Assembly: GCA_937901435.1 (NCBI GenBank)
Contig: CALGTJ010000794.1
Coordinates: 1 to 11,978, forward strand
Direction: 5' to 3'
DNA length: 11,978 nucleotides
Source: an uncultured Rhodobacter sp.
Lineage (GTDB): Bacteria; Pseudomonadota; Alphaproteobacteria; Rhodobacterales; Rhodobacteraceae
A model generated the notes under the pieces. That model did no database searches. It worked only from the letters and a program-made list of their open reading frames with translations, and was not told the origin of the DNA. This document shows positions 1-6,703 of the stretch, piece by piece. Each line of letters opens with the position of its first letter. The first letter of the stretch is position 1. A program made the position numbers and the translations under genes.

Positions 1-139
1 TACGCTACCGCCGCCATCACACACCCTCGCCTCGATGAATAATCCGGGTTAAGGGTTGAGAGCCCCGAAACTGTGGGGTAGCTGTATCGCCCTGACAGAA
101 AGCATAGCTATCCACATTGCGTCCAAGGAAGCCAAGACG
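1..139 (+). other. Upstream region of the first sulfotransferase gene
   Basis: No complete gene lies here. The first frame reads 13 sense codons and a TAA at 40-42 (ending HPRLDE), which could be the tail of a gene entering from the left, but it is too short to support. TTGAGA at 56-61 and TAGCTG at 79-84 are 17 nt apart and form a weak sigma-70-like pair. An imperfect hairpin (AGCCCC at 61-66 against GGGG at 75-78 plus GCT at 81-83) sits between them and has no T run, so it is not a convincing terminator. Confidence 0.3.
125..130 (+). promoter_or_regulatory. Ribosome binding site that sets the start at 140
   Basis: AAGGAA lies 9 nt before the ATG at 140. The open frame extends upstream to an ATG-less start near 56, but no comparable Shine-Dalgarno sequence precedes that point. 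This supports starting the sulfotransferase-like gene at 140. Confidence 0.6.
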
Positions 140-748
140 ATGTCTCAGGAAAATAGAAAAAGTGCGCTTGTGCAAATGTATCCCAATCCAGAGGCACAGG
201 AAAAAGAGCGCAAGACGTTCATCTGCATTGGCGTCCCGCGTGGGGGCACCAGTGCTGTGGGCGGGCTGATGCAACGGCTTGGCATTTTCATGGGTGACGA
301 TCTGCCAAACAACTACGAAGACCCGGAGTTCATTCAAAAGACCCCCGCCTACATGAAAGAGGTGATCAAGAAACGCACAGAAGACCATGCGTTATGGGGC
401 TGGAAATTTCCTGCTGCAGCCAATTACCTTGAACTTCTGTTGCCTCATATCGAGAACCCGCATCTCGTCATTGTGTTTCGCGACCTCGTCGCCACGATGA
501 AGGCCCATGTGCGCTGGCACAACCGAACCCAACTGTTCGCCGCCCATGAGATCATCCTGCAACAGCAGAAGAACTGGTTTCTGGTGGAACGCTGGCAAGT
601 GCCGACCGCGCTGGTCTCTTATGAAAAAGCGGTCCTTGCCCCCAATCTTTTCACTCATGAAATGGCGAATTTTCTGGGCATGCCGCACCCGGACGAAGAA
701 CATCAGAAAGAGATTGCAGAGTTTCTGACCCCCGGTCGCTATAAATAG
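140..748 (+). CDS. Sulfotransferase-like protein (PAPS-dependent type)
   Basis: Predicted soluble protein of 202 residues. A P-loop-like 5'-phosphosulfate motif, VPRGGTS, follows a beta strand at residues 32-38. A second segment around residues 110-120 reads LVIVFRDLVATMKAH, with R114 and D115 in the position of the 3'-phosphate binding site of sulfotransferases. The family moves sulfate from PAPS to a carbohydrate or other hydroxyl. At about 200 residues it is compact for the family, so it may be a minimal sulfotransferase or a relative with another role. The start at 140 is chosen from the AAGGAA at 125-130. It is transcribed alone and converges on the glycosyltransferase operon 31 nt beyond its stop, with no clear terminator between. 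Its placement beside capsule genes suggests the polysaccharide as acceptor, which is inference. Family call fairly sure, substrate unknown. Confidence 0.8.
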   Translation: MSQENRKSALVQMYPNPEAQEKERKTFICIGVPRGGTSAVGGLMQRLGIFMGDDLPNNYEDPEFIQKTPAYMKEVIKKRTEDHALWGWKFPAAANYLELLLPHIENPHLVIVFRDLVATMKAHVRWHNRTQLFAAHEIILQQQKNWFLVERWQVPTALVSYEKAVLAPNLFTHEMANFLGMPHPDEEHQKEIAEFLTPGRYK

Positions 749-779
749 GTCACCGGCACCAAACAGATCCTAAATCTCC

Positions 780-1988
780 CTATAGAGACGATATCAGCGC
801 CAGAAACGCCTTGGCCTGATCGTCATAATCGGCCACAGGATGCGGGGCCGGATAGGCCTCGGCTGTGTCCAGAACCTGCATTACCTTGGCGCGCAGGCGC
901 TCTGGTCCATCCCCGATCTGCAACATCTCGCCCCGATCCGCACCGGCCCATTCCGCCGTCCCACCACTGTCGGTCTGGATCACCCTGATCCCCCGCGCCA
1001 CGGCCTCGCGGATACTCAGGCCAAAGGTTTCTTTCCACTGCGAGGGAAACAACAGCACATCGATTTTGGCGTAAAACGCATCAATGTCTTTCTGGTCAAA
1101 ACGCGGATGCACCTGCCAGTCGCCCTGCATATCCTTGAGGCTGGTATTGGCCCACCAGGTCTGATCCAGACTGGCATCCACCAAAAACCCCGCGAAATCA
1201 TCACGGGGCACAGTCTCAAATGCAGATTTGATCAACGGCCAGCCCTTTATCTGGGACGGCCCCCCCAGAAACCCAAAGACAAGCCGCGGATCGCGCACAC
1301 GCCGGGCGGCCTGCATCGCGAAAAATGCCGCATCCGGTTTGCGCACCCCATTTTCCCAGACCACGCTGCGATCCTCGGGAAACCCGGACGCCACAGACAG
1401 ATCCCGCGCGAACTGGCTGGGATAGGTGATCAGATCGACCTGCCCCACCGCCTCTTGCAACAGGGCAAAGCGGGTGCGCGCGCGCCCCATCCGATCGACA
1501 CAGCCCCGGCAATTCTCGATCCGGATCGGGTTTTGCCCGCAATACTGCCCATTGGGGCGGATCATGAACTGATATTCGCAGAGCCACCAGAAATCATGCA
1601 CGCTCAGCACCACCGGCACCCCGCGCGCGCGGGCCTGCGCGATGGGGCCGATCCCCAGATCCTGCATACAGTGAATATGCATCAGATCAGGCTCTAAGTC
1701 GCCCAAAAGCCCCGATACGATCTCTGTCACATTGGGGTTGCTGTAGCTTTCGGCATAGCTGCGCTCTGGCGGCATGACGATGGCAAAATTCTGAATGCCC
1801 TCGACCTCTGTGCGCATCACCGAATAGGGCACAAGATCCGCACGATCCACTGACGAGATCACACTGACCCGACACCCATGCTGCCTGCGCAACGTCCGCG
1901 CTACAGCCTCTGCCACGACAGTCGCCCCGCCATAAGACTGGGGCGCGAAAAAGACGTTCATCACCAGAATATGTTTCGGCGCAGCCAT
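780..1988 (-). CDS. GT4-family glycosyltransferase
   Basis: A 402-residue GT-B fold glycosyltransferase with no signal peptide or clear membrane segment, so cytoplasmic and acting on nucleotide-sugar donors. The N-terminal acceptor domain has the GG loop (SYGGATVV at about 18-26) and the motif HDFWWLCEY at 131-139. Cysteines at 137, 150, 160 and 163 follow, a pattern seen in many GT4 enzymes of surface polysaccharide loci. The C-terminal donor domain contains FGFLGG, then FPSQWKETFGLSIREA with the EX7E pair at E320 and E328, and the SGGTAEW loop. It is the second gene of a minus-strand pair, 6 nt after its partner. Its Shine-Dalgarno AAGGA lies within the last codons and stop of the upstream gene, so translation is probably coupled. 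The sugar and linkage cannot be read from sequence. Confidence 0.9.
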   Translation of the reverse strand: MAAPKHILVMNVFFAPQSYGGATVVAEAVARTLRRQHGCRVSVISSVDRADLVPYSVMRTEVEGIQNFAIVMPPERSYAESYSNPNVTEIVSGLLGDLEPDLMHIHCMQDLGIGPIAQARARGVPVVLSVHDFWWLCEYQFMIRPNGQYCGQNPIRIENCRGCVDRMGRARTRFALLQEAVGQVDLITYPSQFARDLSVASGFPEDRSVVWENGVRKPDAAFFAMQAARRVRDPRLVFGFLGGPSQIKGWPLIKSAFETVPRDDFAGFLVDASLDQTWWANTSLKDMQGDWQVHPRFDQKDIDAFYAKIDVLLFPSQWKETFGLSIREAVARGIRVIQTDSGGTAEWAGADRGEMLQIGDGPERLRAKVMQVLDTAEAYPAPHPVADYDDQAKAFLALISSL

Positions 1989-1994
1989 AGAGGT

Positions 1995-3284
1995 CTATCC
2001 TTTTTGCACCCAGTCGATGACCGCCTGTTCGACCACGGGTAGGGTGGCGCGGGCTGTCCAGGTGTCAAGCAGGGACTGACGCGCCGCCTGCCCCATTTCA
2101 CGCACCAGCGCAGGGTCGCGGGCCAGCGTTTCCAGCGCCGCGCGCCAACTGCCCCCTTTCGGGATCACAAAGCCGGTTTTCTGATCGATGACCATCTGCG
2201 CCATATCGCTGACCGTGCCAACAATACTGGGCACCGCAACAGCCGCCGCATCAATCACCCGCACGCCGCTTTTGCAGCGATTAAAGGCGTCGTCTGTCAG
2301 TGGCATCACCGCGCAGTCAACACTCGAAAGTGTCTCTAAATAAGCCTCATAGGACGAAAACTTGTGGGTTTCGACGCGGGTCCGCAGGGCCTCTGGCAAC
2401 AGCGTTTCGTCAAAATACCCCATGATCACCAGTTGACGATCCGGGGCGCCGTCCAGAAACCCGATGATATCCTCTGCTATCAGGGCAAAGTCGATCTCGT
2501 GGCCCATGGACCCGCTGGCAAAGCCCACCCGAAACGGCGCGCCCGCCTGTCGACCTGCCTTGCTGAGCGCGGCCTCAGAGGCTGAAACAGTCTCTAGGTC
2601 GGCGAAATTGCGACGAAAATGCACCGGGCGCGCGGTATAGGCCAGCGTGTGCTCGACCATGCCGGGGGTCGAGACGGTGATCATATCGGCCTGATTCATC
2701 GCGCTGAGGTATTTCGGGGCCTCGGACAGGAAATGCGCCTTCATCGACGCAGGCAGCGCCTTCATGTTTTCGTAGGTCTCATAGGCGGACACCGAAAACA
2801 GCGGATCGTCCAGATCATAAAGCACCGGCAAACGCAGACGACGCGCCTCGTACAGATACATGGCCGTCTGGGGCGTGTTCTGGGTGCGGTAAAACATCAG
2901 ATGGGTGGCGTTCTGCATCAGCGAGATCGCGCGCGGCACATCGGCGTAATGCGAAATGTTGTAATCCGCGCCCAGCCCGCCCCAAAGCTCTGACAATTGC
3001 GCGACGCGGTATTTACGGCATTGCGGCAGGTACAGATCGCCAATCATCGTAATCCGCCGCCGCGTGGTCAAAAGCGCAGGCGCGGCGCTGACGTGAAAGG
3101 CATCCTTGCGGGCGATATCCTGCCAAAAGCTGTCAAGGTAGGTGGCATCCTGCGCAGCCGAAGTCTTGGCCGACCGGCGGATAAACGACAGCCCCCGGCG
3201 CAAGGCCGTGCCCCAGCCTTCTTGTTTTATGGTGAAGACAAGCCGGTTTATGGCCGCTCTGCTGAACACTCTGCGAAGGGACAT
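1995..3284 (-). CDS. Glycosyltransferase, GT-B/GT4-like
   Basis: A 429-residue protein of the GT-B type. The N-terminal half has a short basic leader and the segment LYLPQCRKYRV at about 84-94. An acidic YDLDDPLF motif at 156-163 is typical of a subgroup of bacterial group-1 glycosyltransferases. The C-terminal half has the GFASGSMGHE loop at 254-263. It also has FNRCKSGVRVIDAAAVAVP at about 334-352, which stands where the donor-binding EX7E region normally lies, although the classic glutamate pair is not obvious. The frame is open to a TTG at 3305 without a ribosome binding site. The ATG at 3284 has CAGGA 11 nt upstream and is preferred. First gene of a minus-strand operon, with its partner 6 nt downstream. 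Its promoter must lie in the divergent gap to 3387. Substrate unknown. Confidence 0.85.
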   Translation of the reverse strand: MSLRRVFSRAAINRLVFTIKQEGWGTALRRGLSFIRRSAKTSAAQDATYLDSFWQDIARKDAFHVSAAPALLTTRRRITMIGDLYLPQCRKYRVAQLSELWGGLGADYNISHYADVPRAISLMQNATHLMFYRTQNTPQTAMYLYEARRLRLPVLYDLDDPLFSVSAYETYENMKALPASMKAHFLSEAPKYLSAMNQADMITVSTPGMVEHTLAYTARPVHFRRNFADLETVSASEAALSKAGRQAGAPFRVGFASGSMGHEIDFALIAEDIIGFLDGAPDRQLVIMGYFDETLLPEALRTRVETHKFSSYEAYLETLSSVDCAVMPLTDDAFNRCKSGVRVIDAAAVAVPSIVGTVSDMAQMVIDQKTGFVIPKGGSWRAALETLARDPALVREMGQAARQSLLDTWTARATLPVVEQAVIDWVQKG

Positions 3285-3386
3285 GTACGATGCGATCCTG
3301 ATCAACCAATGGGGGGGCTTTAGAATGGCCGCTTGTAAAATACCAGTGGTACCTTAAAACGAACCGCCTTGAAACGGGAACCGCGC
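3285..3386. promoter_or_regulatory. Divergent intergenic region between glycosyltransferase units
   Basis: This 102-nt gap separates two divergent start codons and should hold promoters for both. It contains an 11-bp inverted repeat, TACCA-G-TGGTA, at 3341-3351, which is operator-like but short. On the plus strand TTGTAA at 3334-3339 and TTAAAA at 3355-3360 are only 15 nt apart, so this is a weak promoter candidate. A run of seven G lies at 3311-3317. GGGAA at 3376-3380 is the likely ribosome binding site for the gene at 3387. That promoters are present follows from the layout; their exact positions are guesses. Confidence 0.4.
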
Positions 3387-4388
3387 ATGACAGAGCAGGC
3401 AGATATGGGCCAGATAGATATGGGCAGCGTTGTGATCTTGCTTGCCACCCATAATGGCGCAGAATTTCTGCGCGCTCAACTGGATAGCTTTACCGCGCAA
3501 AGCTATCGGAACTGGCAGGTTTTCGCAGGCGACGACGGATCGACAGATACCAGCCACGAGATCCTGACAGCTTTCGCAGAACAGTCTCTATTAAACGATA
3601 ATTCTGTCGAAATTGTCGATGGGCCTTGTGCGGGAACCTCGTCGATCCATTTCCTGTCCTTGCTCATCCGCGCGCCCCAAACCCCTTGGCTGGCCTTTTC
3701 CGATCAGGACGATGTCTGGCTACCGGACAAGCTGGCCCGCGCGGTGGCTGCTTTGGCCCCTCTGGATCCCACGCGGCCCGCGCTCTATTGCAGCCGCACC
3801 TGGGTGACCGATGCAGATCTTGGCAATCCGGTGCTGTCGCGCAACTATACCCGGCCACGGGCGTTTCAAAATGCCCTGCTGCAAAATATAGCTGCCGGCA
3901 ACACCATCGTGCTGAACCGGGCCGCTGCGGATCTGGCGCGTCGGGCCGCCCCCGCCGCGATGCCTGTGCCCGGCTGTTCCACATCCGATCATCCCACACC
4001 CGGCATCCCCGCCCATGACTGGTGGCTTTATCAGCTGATCACAGGGGCCGGAGGGCAGATCATCCATGACGACACGCCGACGCTGTATTACCGCCAGCAC
4101 GGGCGCAATCAGGTGGGGGCCAACCATGGGTTAGCCGCTGCTGTGGTGCGCACAAAAGCTGTTCTGAACGGGGGATACCTGCGCTGGAACAGTGCCAATA
4201 TCACCGCGTTAGAGTCTGTTTCTGACCTGCTGACGCCACAAAACCGTGCGCTGCTGCGTGGCTTTGCCGATCTTGGCAAAAAGCCGCTGTTCGCGCGAAT
4301 CCGCGCCTTTCGCACCCTCGGTCTCTATCGGCAAACCCGCTTTACACAGGCTGCGATCTGGGTGGCTTTGGTGCTGGGGCGTCTCTAA
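3387..4388 (+). CDS. GT2-family glycosyltransferase, rhamnosyltransferase-like
   Basis: A 333-residue GT-A fold enzyme, probably cytoplasmic. ILLATHNGAEFL starts the nucleotide-binding fold at about residue 17. GDDGSTD follows at 48-54. The metal-binding DXD region is SDQDDVW at 105-111. A late AHDWW motif and the segment YYRQHGRNQVGAN complete the pattern known from a GT2 subgroup that includes O-antigen and capsule rhamnosyltransferases. The specificity is only a family-level hint. The ATG at 3387 has GGGAA 6 nt before it. ATGs at 3405 and 3420 are also in frame and either could be used, because a 15-nt duplication created a second DMG there. The gene stands alone on the plus strand between two minus-strand units and ends 15 nt from the kpsT-like stop. 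It is expected to add one residue to the polysaccharide repeat unit. Confidence 0.88.
   Translation: MTEQADMGQIDMGSVVILLATHNGAEFLRAQLDSFTAQSYRNWQVFAGDDGSTDTSHEILTAFAEQSLLNDNSVEIVDGPCAGTSSIHFLSLLIRAPQTPWLAFSDQDDVWLPDKLARAVAALAPLDPTRPALYCSRTWVTDADLGNPVLSRNYTRPRAFQNALLQNIAAGNTIVLNRAAADLARRAAPAAMPVPGCSTSDHPTPGIPAHDWWLYQLITGAGGQIIHDDTPTLYYRQHGRNQVGANHGLAAAVVRTKAVLNGGYLRWNSANITALESVSDLLTPQNRALLRGFADLGKKPLFARIRAFRTLGLYRQTRFTQAAIWVALVLGRL
3401..3425 (+). repeat. 15-nt direct duplication at the start of the GT2 gene
   Basis: AGATATGGGC occurs at 3401-3410 and again at 3416-3425, exactly 15 nt apart. In frame it encodes ADMGQ then IDMGS, upstream of the first conserved strand of the enzyme. It duplicates a potential start codon (3405 and 3420) but not a good ribosome binding site. 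Confidence 0.6.
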
Positions 4389-4412
4389 ACCCTACTTTAG
4401 GGTCTATTTTTT
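4389..4412 (+). terminator. Small hairpin with T run between convergent genes
   Basis: ACCCTA at 4389-4394 pairs perfectly with TAGGGT at 4398-4403 around a 3-nt loop. CTATTTTTT follows, so on the plus strand it has the form of a short intrinsic terminator for the GT2 gene ending at 4388. The T run overlaps the last lysine codons and stop of the opposite gene. On the minus strand the downstream sequence is a poorer TTTAG, so termination there would be weaker. The 6-bp stem is short. Confidence 0.5.
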
Positions 4413-5066
4413 CGGGGCCATATTGGCCTCGTGATGGGCAACGGCCTCTTCGACATCCTCATAAAGAGACAGCTTGCCGTCTTCCAGGACCGCGCCCATA
4501 TCGCAAAGCTCTTTGACCATCACCATAGAGTGGCTGCAAAACAATGCGCCGGACCGTTCCATCCGATCCATAAAGACCTGACTGCTTTTGGCCCGGAACG
4601 ACGCATCCCCCACAGAGGTCACCTCGTCGATCAGGTAGAAATCAAAGGGGATCGCCATCGACACCCCAAAGGACAGGCGAGAGCGCATTCCCGAGGAATA
4701 GGTGCGGAAGGGCAGGTCGAAATGCTTGCCCAACTCGGCAAAATCCGCGACGTAATCGACCATTTCATCTGTGTCTATGCCATAGATCCGCGCCACGAAA
4801 CGGGCGTTTTGCGCGCCCGTCAACTCGCCGTGGAAGGATCCGGCAAAGCCCACAGGATAGGAAATGGACCCTGACGACATGATCTGCCCAGAGGTCGGTT
4901 CTTCTATGCCCGCGATCATGTTCATCAAGGTGCTCTTGCCAGCCCCGTTGCGCCCCAAAAGGCCGATCACAGCGCCTGTGGGAAACACCGCATTGATATC
5001 ATCCGCCACTGTTTTCCGACGCCCTCTGAGAAAGAAGGTCTTATTCAACTGGTCCAGAACGATCAT
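4404..5066 (-). CDS. kpsT: Capsule polysaccharide ABC transporter ATPase, KpsT-like
   Basis: A 220-residue ABC ATPase, the usual length for KpsT. It has Walker A GRNGAGKST at 38-46 and the family-typical signature YSSGMRSRL at 123-131. Walker B FYLIDEV is at 143-149, the D-loop GDAS begins at 153, and the H-loop histidine is H179 in CSHS. It lacks the long C-terminal carbohydrate-binding extension of O-antigen Wzt proteins, which supports the capsule type. Two copies should power a KpsM dimer at the cytoplasmic face of the inner membrane. It follows the kpsE-like gene by 32 nt on the minus strand and is presumably in the same operon. Its permease partner is at 6704 on the other strand, an unusual separation for a kpsMT pair. 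The start ATG has only a weak GGA immediately upstream. Confidence 0.95.
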   Translation of the reverse strand: MIVLDQLNKTFFLRGRRKTVADDINAVFPTGAVIGLLGRNGAGKSTLMNMIAGIEEPTSGQIMSSGSISYPVGFAGSFHGELTGAQNARFVARIYGIDTDEMVDYVADFAELGKHFDLPFRTYSSGMRSRLSFGVSMAIPFDFYLIDEVTSVGDASFRAKSSQVFMDRMERSGALFCSHSMVMVKELCDMGAVLEDGKLSLYEDVEEAVAHHEANMAPKK

Positions 5067-5098
5067 TGATCCACAGCCATTTTCACGTGCAACAGTCT

Positions 5099-6685
5099 CT
5101 ATTGACGGTCCTTGAGGCTATAGGCCACCAAGGCGGTCACCGCCCATAACAGAAAGGCAAAGAGCGAAATCAGCGACCAGAGCATCAGCCGCTTGGGGTA
5201 TTCCGCCTCTTCGGCCAGAGTCGGGCGCTGGTGAATGGCCAGATAGCGCGACTGGCGCCGGGCCTCGGATTGAGCGGCGTCATGGGCGACCAATGTGGCC
5301 GTATAGGTCTGCTCGGCAAATTCCCGGTCGACCACCAGTGTCTCGTATTGCCCCACCAGCGTTGCAAAGGCCTCTCGCCCCTCGCCGCCTTCCCCGATGC
5401 CAAGCTTGCGCTTTTCCTCGCCGATCCGGGCCTCGATCACCGAAACCCGCCGTTCTGACTGGCTGATCCGGGGATCTTCGGCGCGGGTGGTCTGGCGCAG
5501 CAGGTCCAATTCGATCAGGGCCCCCGCCAGTTGGGTATGCAACTGGTTCAGCAGACCCGCCTGCCCCTGCACATCGATGCTTGGGTCAACGATCTGGGTG
5601 CGGTTGCGGAATTCGGTCAGCGCGCGGCGCGCTTCTTTCAGCCGCTCGATCGCCTTGGCCAGTTCCGCCTCTGTATAGCGCACCGCATCGGCGCGCGCCT
5701 GAACGCTGAGCGTATTGATCAGCTTTGTGCTTTCTTCTGTGACCGCCTCGGCGATCATCTTGGCATCTTCGGGGGTAAAGGCCCGCACCCGCAGCGCCAA
5801 AAGCCCGGTGCGCCCGTCATGGGTGATATCGACCATGCGGCGCCAGTAATCGCGCAGATCCTCGACGCTGCCCTCGGGGTCAAAGGCAAAGATCGGATCG
5901 ATGTCGGGATCCGGTTTTGACCAGAGGCTGCGCAGCCCCAGAGAACTGTCGATCCCCGCGACCAGATCCTGGCTTTGGATGAAATCATAGAGGATGTCCG
6001 CATCCGGGGTCTGACCACCGCCCAGATTGAGACTGCCCAAAAGCGACGGGATCGCAGAGCCCGCATCTTCAGAGCGCACGGTAAACCCGGCAGAAGAGGC
6101 ATATTGATCCGCCGCGCGCGTCCAGAGATACCAGCCAGACACCACGCTGGGTGAAAGCACCATCAGCACGAAACTGAGCAAGGCAACCCGGTGACGCGGG
6201 CGCATTCTGCTCTTTGGCGCAGGGGACCGCACGGGGGGAAGCTTGGCCGCAGCCGGTTGCAGGGGGGGCGGTTTCGCAGGCGTTTGCGCCGGTTTGACCA
6301 CAGCGGGGGGCTGCGCCGGCTTTGCAGCAGGCTTGACCGCGGGCTTGGGCGCGGGTTGCACAGCAGGCTTGGCGGCAGGCTGGGCGGCGGCGGCAGGCTG
6401 GACGGTGGGATTGGCCACTGCGACCTCTGGTTTCACCACGGCGGGTTTTGGGCCAGCCTGCGGTTCTGCCGGTGTCGGGGCCTGTTTTGCACTTGCTGCG
6501 GGCTGTTGTACCGGGATCACCTTGGGCGCTCCGGTCTCAGGTTTTGCAGCCTCATCCTCTGCCAAAGGCGGGGCGACGGGCGGGGCCGAATTTTTAGGCG
6601 CAGGTGTATTCAACGGAGCTCGCTTCGAACAATGATTGCAACTCTCGTTCCCGCAATACATAAATTGCGGTGCAAGTTCCAGCAT
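5099..6685 (-). CDS. kpsE: Capsule export inner-membrane protein, KpsE-like
   Basis: A 528-residue protein as read from the ATG at 6685. It has a short cysteine-bearing leader (C11, C16, C19), a Pro/Ala/Lys-rich stretch at 28-158, and a first membrane segment at about 167-188. A large periplasmic domain follows, with long helical, coiled-coil-like parts at about 320-480. Before the second membrane segment at 499-523 comes RPTLAEEAEYPKR, matching the proline-containing end of KpsE/PCP-type proteins. KpsE-family proteins link the inner-membrane KpsMT transporter to the outer-membrane channel and help control export. The core is secure; the N terminus is not. The first 25 codons use atypical third positions and overlap a palindrome and a promoter candidate for the opposite gene. 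The ATG at 6661 (residue 9) or a TTG at 6613 (residue 25) are alternatives. Only 18 nt separate this start from the divergent permease start. Confidence 0.88.
   Translation of the reverse strand: MLELAPQFMYCGNESCNHCSKRAPLNTPAPKNSAPPVAPPLAEDEAAKPETGAPKVIPVQQPAASAKQAPTPAEPQAGPKPAVVKPEVAVANPTVQPAAAAQPAAKPAVQPAPKPAVKPAAKPAQPPAVVKPAQTPAKPPPLQPAAAKLPPVRSPAPKSRMRPRHRVALLSFVLMVLSPSVVSGWYLWTRAADQYASSAGFTVRSEDAGSAIPSLLGSLNLGGGQTPDADILYDFIQSQDLVAGIDSSLGLRSLWSKPDPDIDPIFAFDPEGSVEDLRDYWRRMVDITHDGRTGLLALRVRAFTPEDAKMIAEAVTEESTKLINTLSVQARADAVRYTEAELAKAIERLKEARRALTEFRNRTQIVDPSIDVQGQAGLLNQLHTQLAGALIELDLLRQTTRAEDPRISQSERRVSVIEARIGEEKRKLGIGEGGEGREAFATLVGQYETLVVDREFAEQTYTATLVAHDAAQSEARRQSRYLAIHQRPTLAEEAEYPKRLMLWSLISLFAFLLWAVTALVAYSLKDRQ
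6212..6604 (-). repeat. Pro/Ala/Lys low-complexity coding region in the kpsE-like gene
   Basis: This encodes residues 28-158 of the KpsE-like protein, built from irregular units such as PAKPA, PAVKPA and PAPKPA. The DNA has matching imperfect repeats of gcaggctt/ggcggcagg type, densest at about 6290-6410. With the N terminus cytoplasmic, it would form a flexible, positively charged extended tail of about 130 residues. E. coli KpsE has no tail of this size. Such repeats are prone to length change between strains. Confidence 0.75.
6636..6664 (+). promoter_or_regulatory. Candidate promoter for the kpsM-like gene
   Basis: TTGCAA at 6636-6641 and CATAAA at 6659-6664 are 17 nt apart; TACATA at 6657-6662 gives 15 nt. 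Transcription would begin near 6671 and leave about 30 nt of leader with AGGTG at 6690-6694 as ribosome binding site before the ATG at 6704. The -10 half overlaps the 20-bp palindrome at 6651-6670. Called by eye only. Confidence 0.35.
6651..6670. promoter_or_regulatory. Perfect 20-bp operator-like palindrome
   Basis: CCGCAAT at 6651-6657 is the exact reverse complement of ATTGCGG at 6664-6670, with a 6-nt AT-rich spacer. The size and symmetry suit a dimeric helix-turn-helix repressor or activator. It sits between the divergent export genes, 33 nt before the permease start, over the likely -10 region. Related TTGC elements occur nearby: ATTGCAA at 6635-6641 and the inverted TGCAAG at 6671-6676. 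The binding protein is not encoded in the window. Confidence 0.5.
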
Positions 6686-6703
6686 TAGTAGGTGTGCCCC
6701 AGA

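Noticed and set aside
1..42. Thirteen codons and a stop as the tail of a gene entering from the left
   Set aside because: Too short for support; all three frames close within about 55 nt, so it cannot be told from chance.
61..83. Hairpin AGCCCC/GGGG-TA-GCT as an intrinsic terminator
   Set aside because: Bulged 6-7 bp stem and no T run on either strand.
840..1697. Open frame of 285 codons on the plus strand opposite the GT4 gene
   Set aside because: Pro/His/Arg-rich antisense reading of a clear glycosyltransferase; no independent coding evidence.
3369..3386. TTG start for the GT2 gene at 3369
   Set aside because: An ATG follows six codons later with a better placed GGGAA; no ribosome binding site precedes the TTG.
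6290..6410. Repetitive DNA that might suggest a CRISPR or satellite array
   Set aside because: Units are irregular, without uniform repeats or spacers, and translate as Pro/Ala/Lys low complexity within a well-supported gene.
6191..6688. Plus-strand frames rich in Gly/Ala/Arg opposite the Pro/Ala region
   Set aside because: Direct product of reading the complement of the proline-alanine repeats; no start context and no family similarity.
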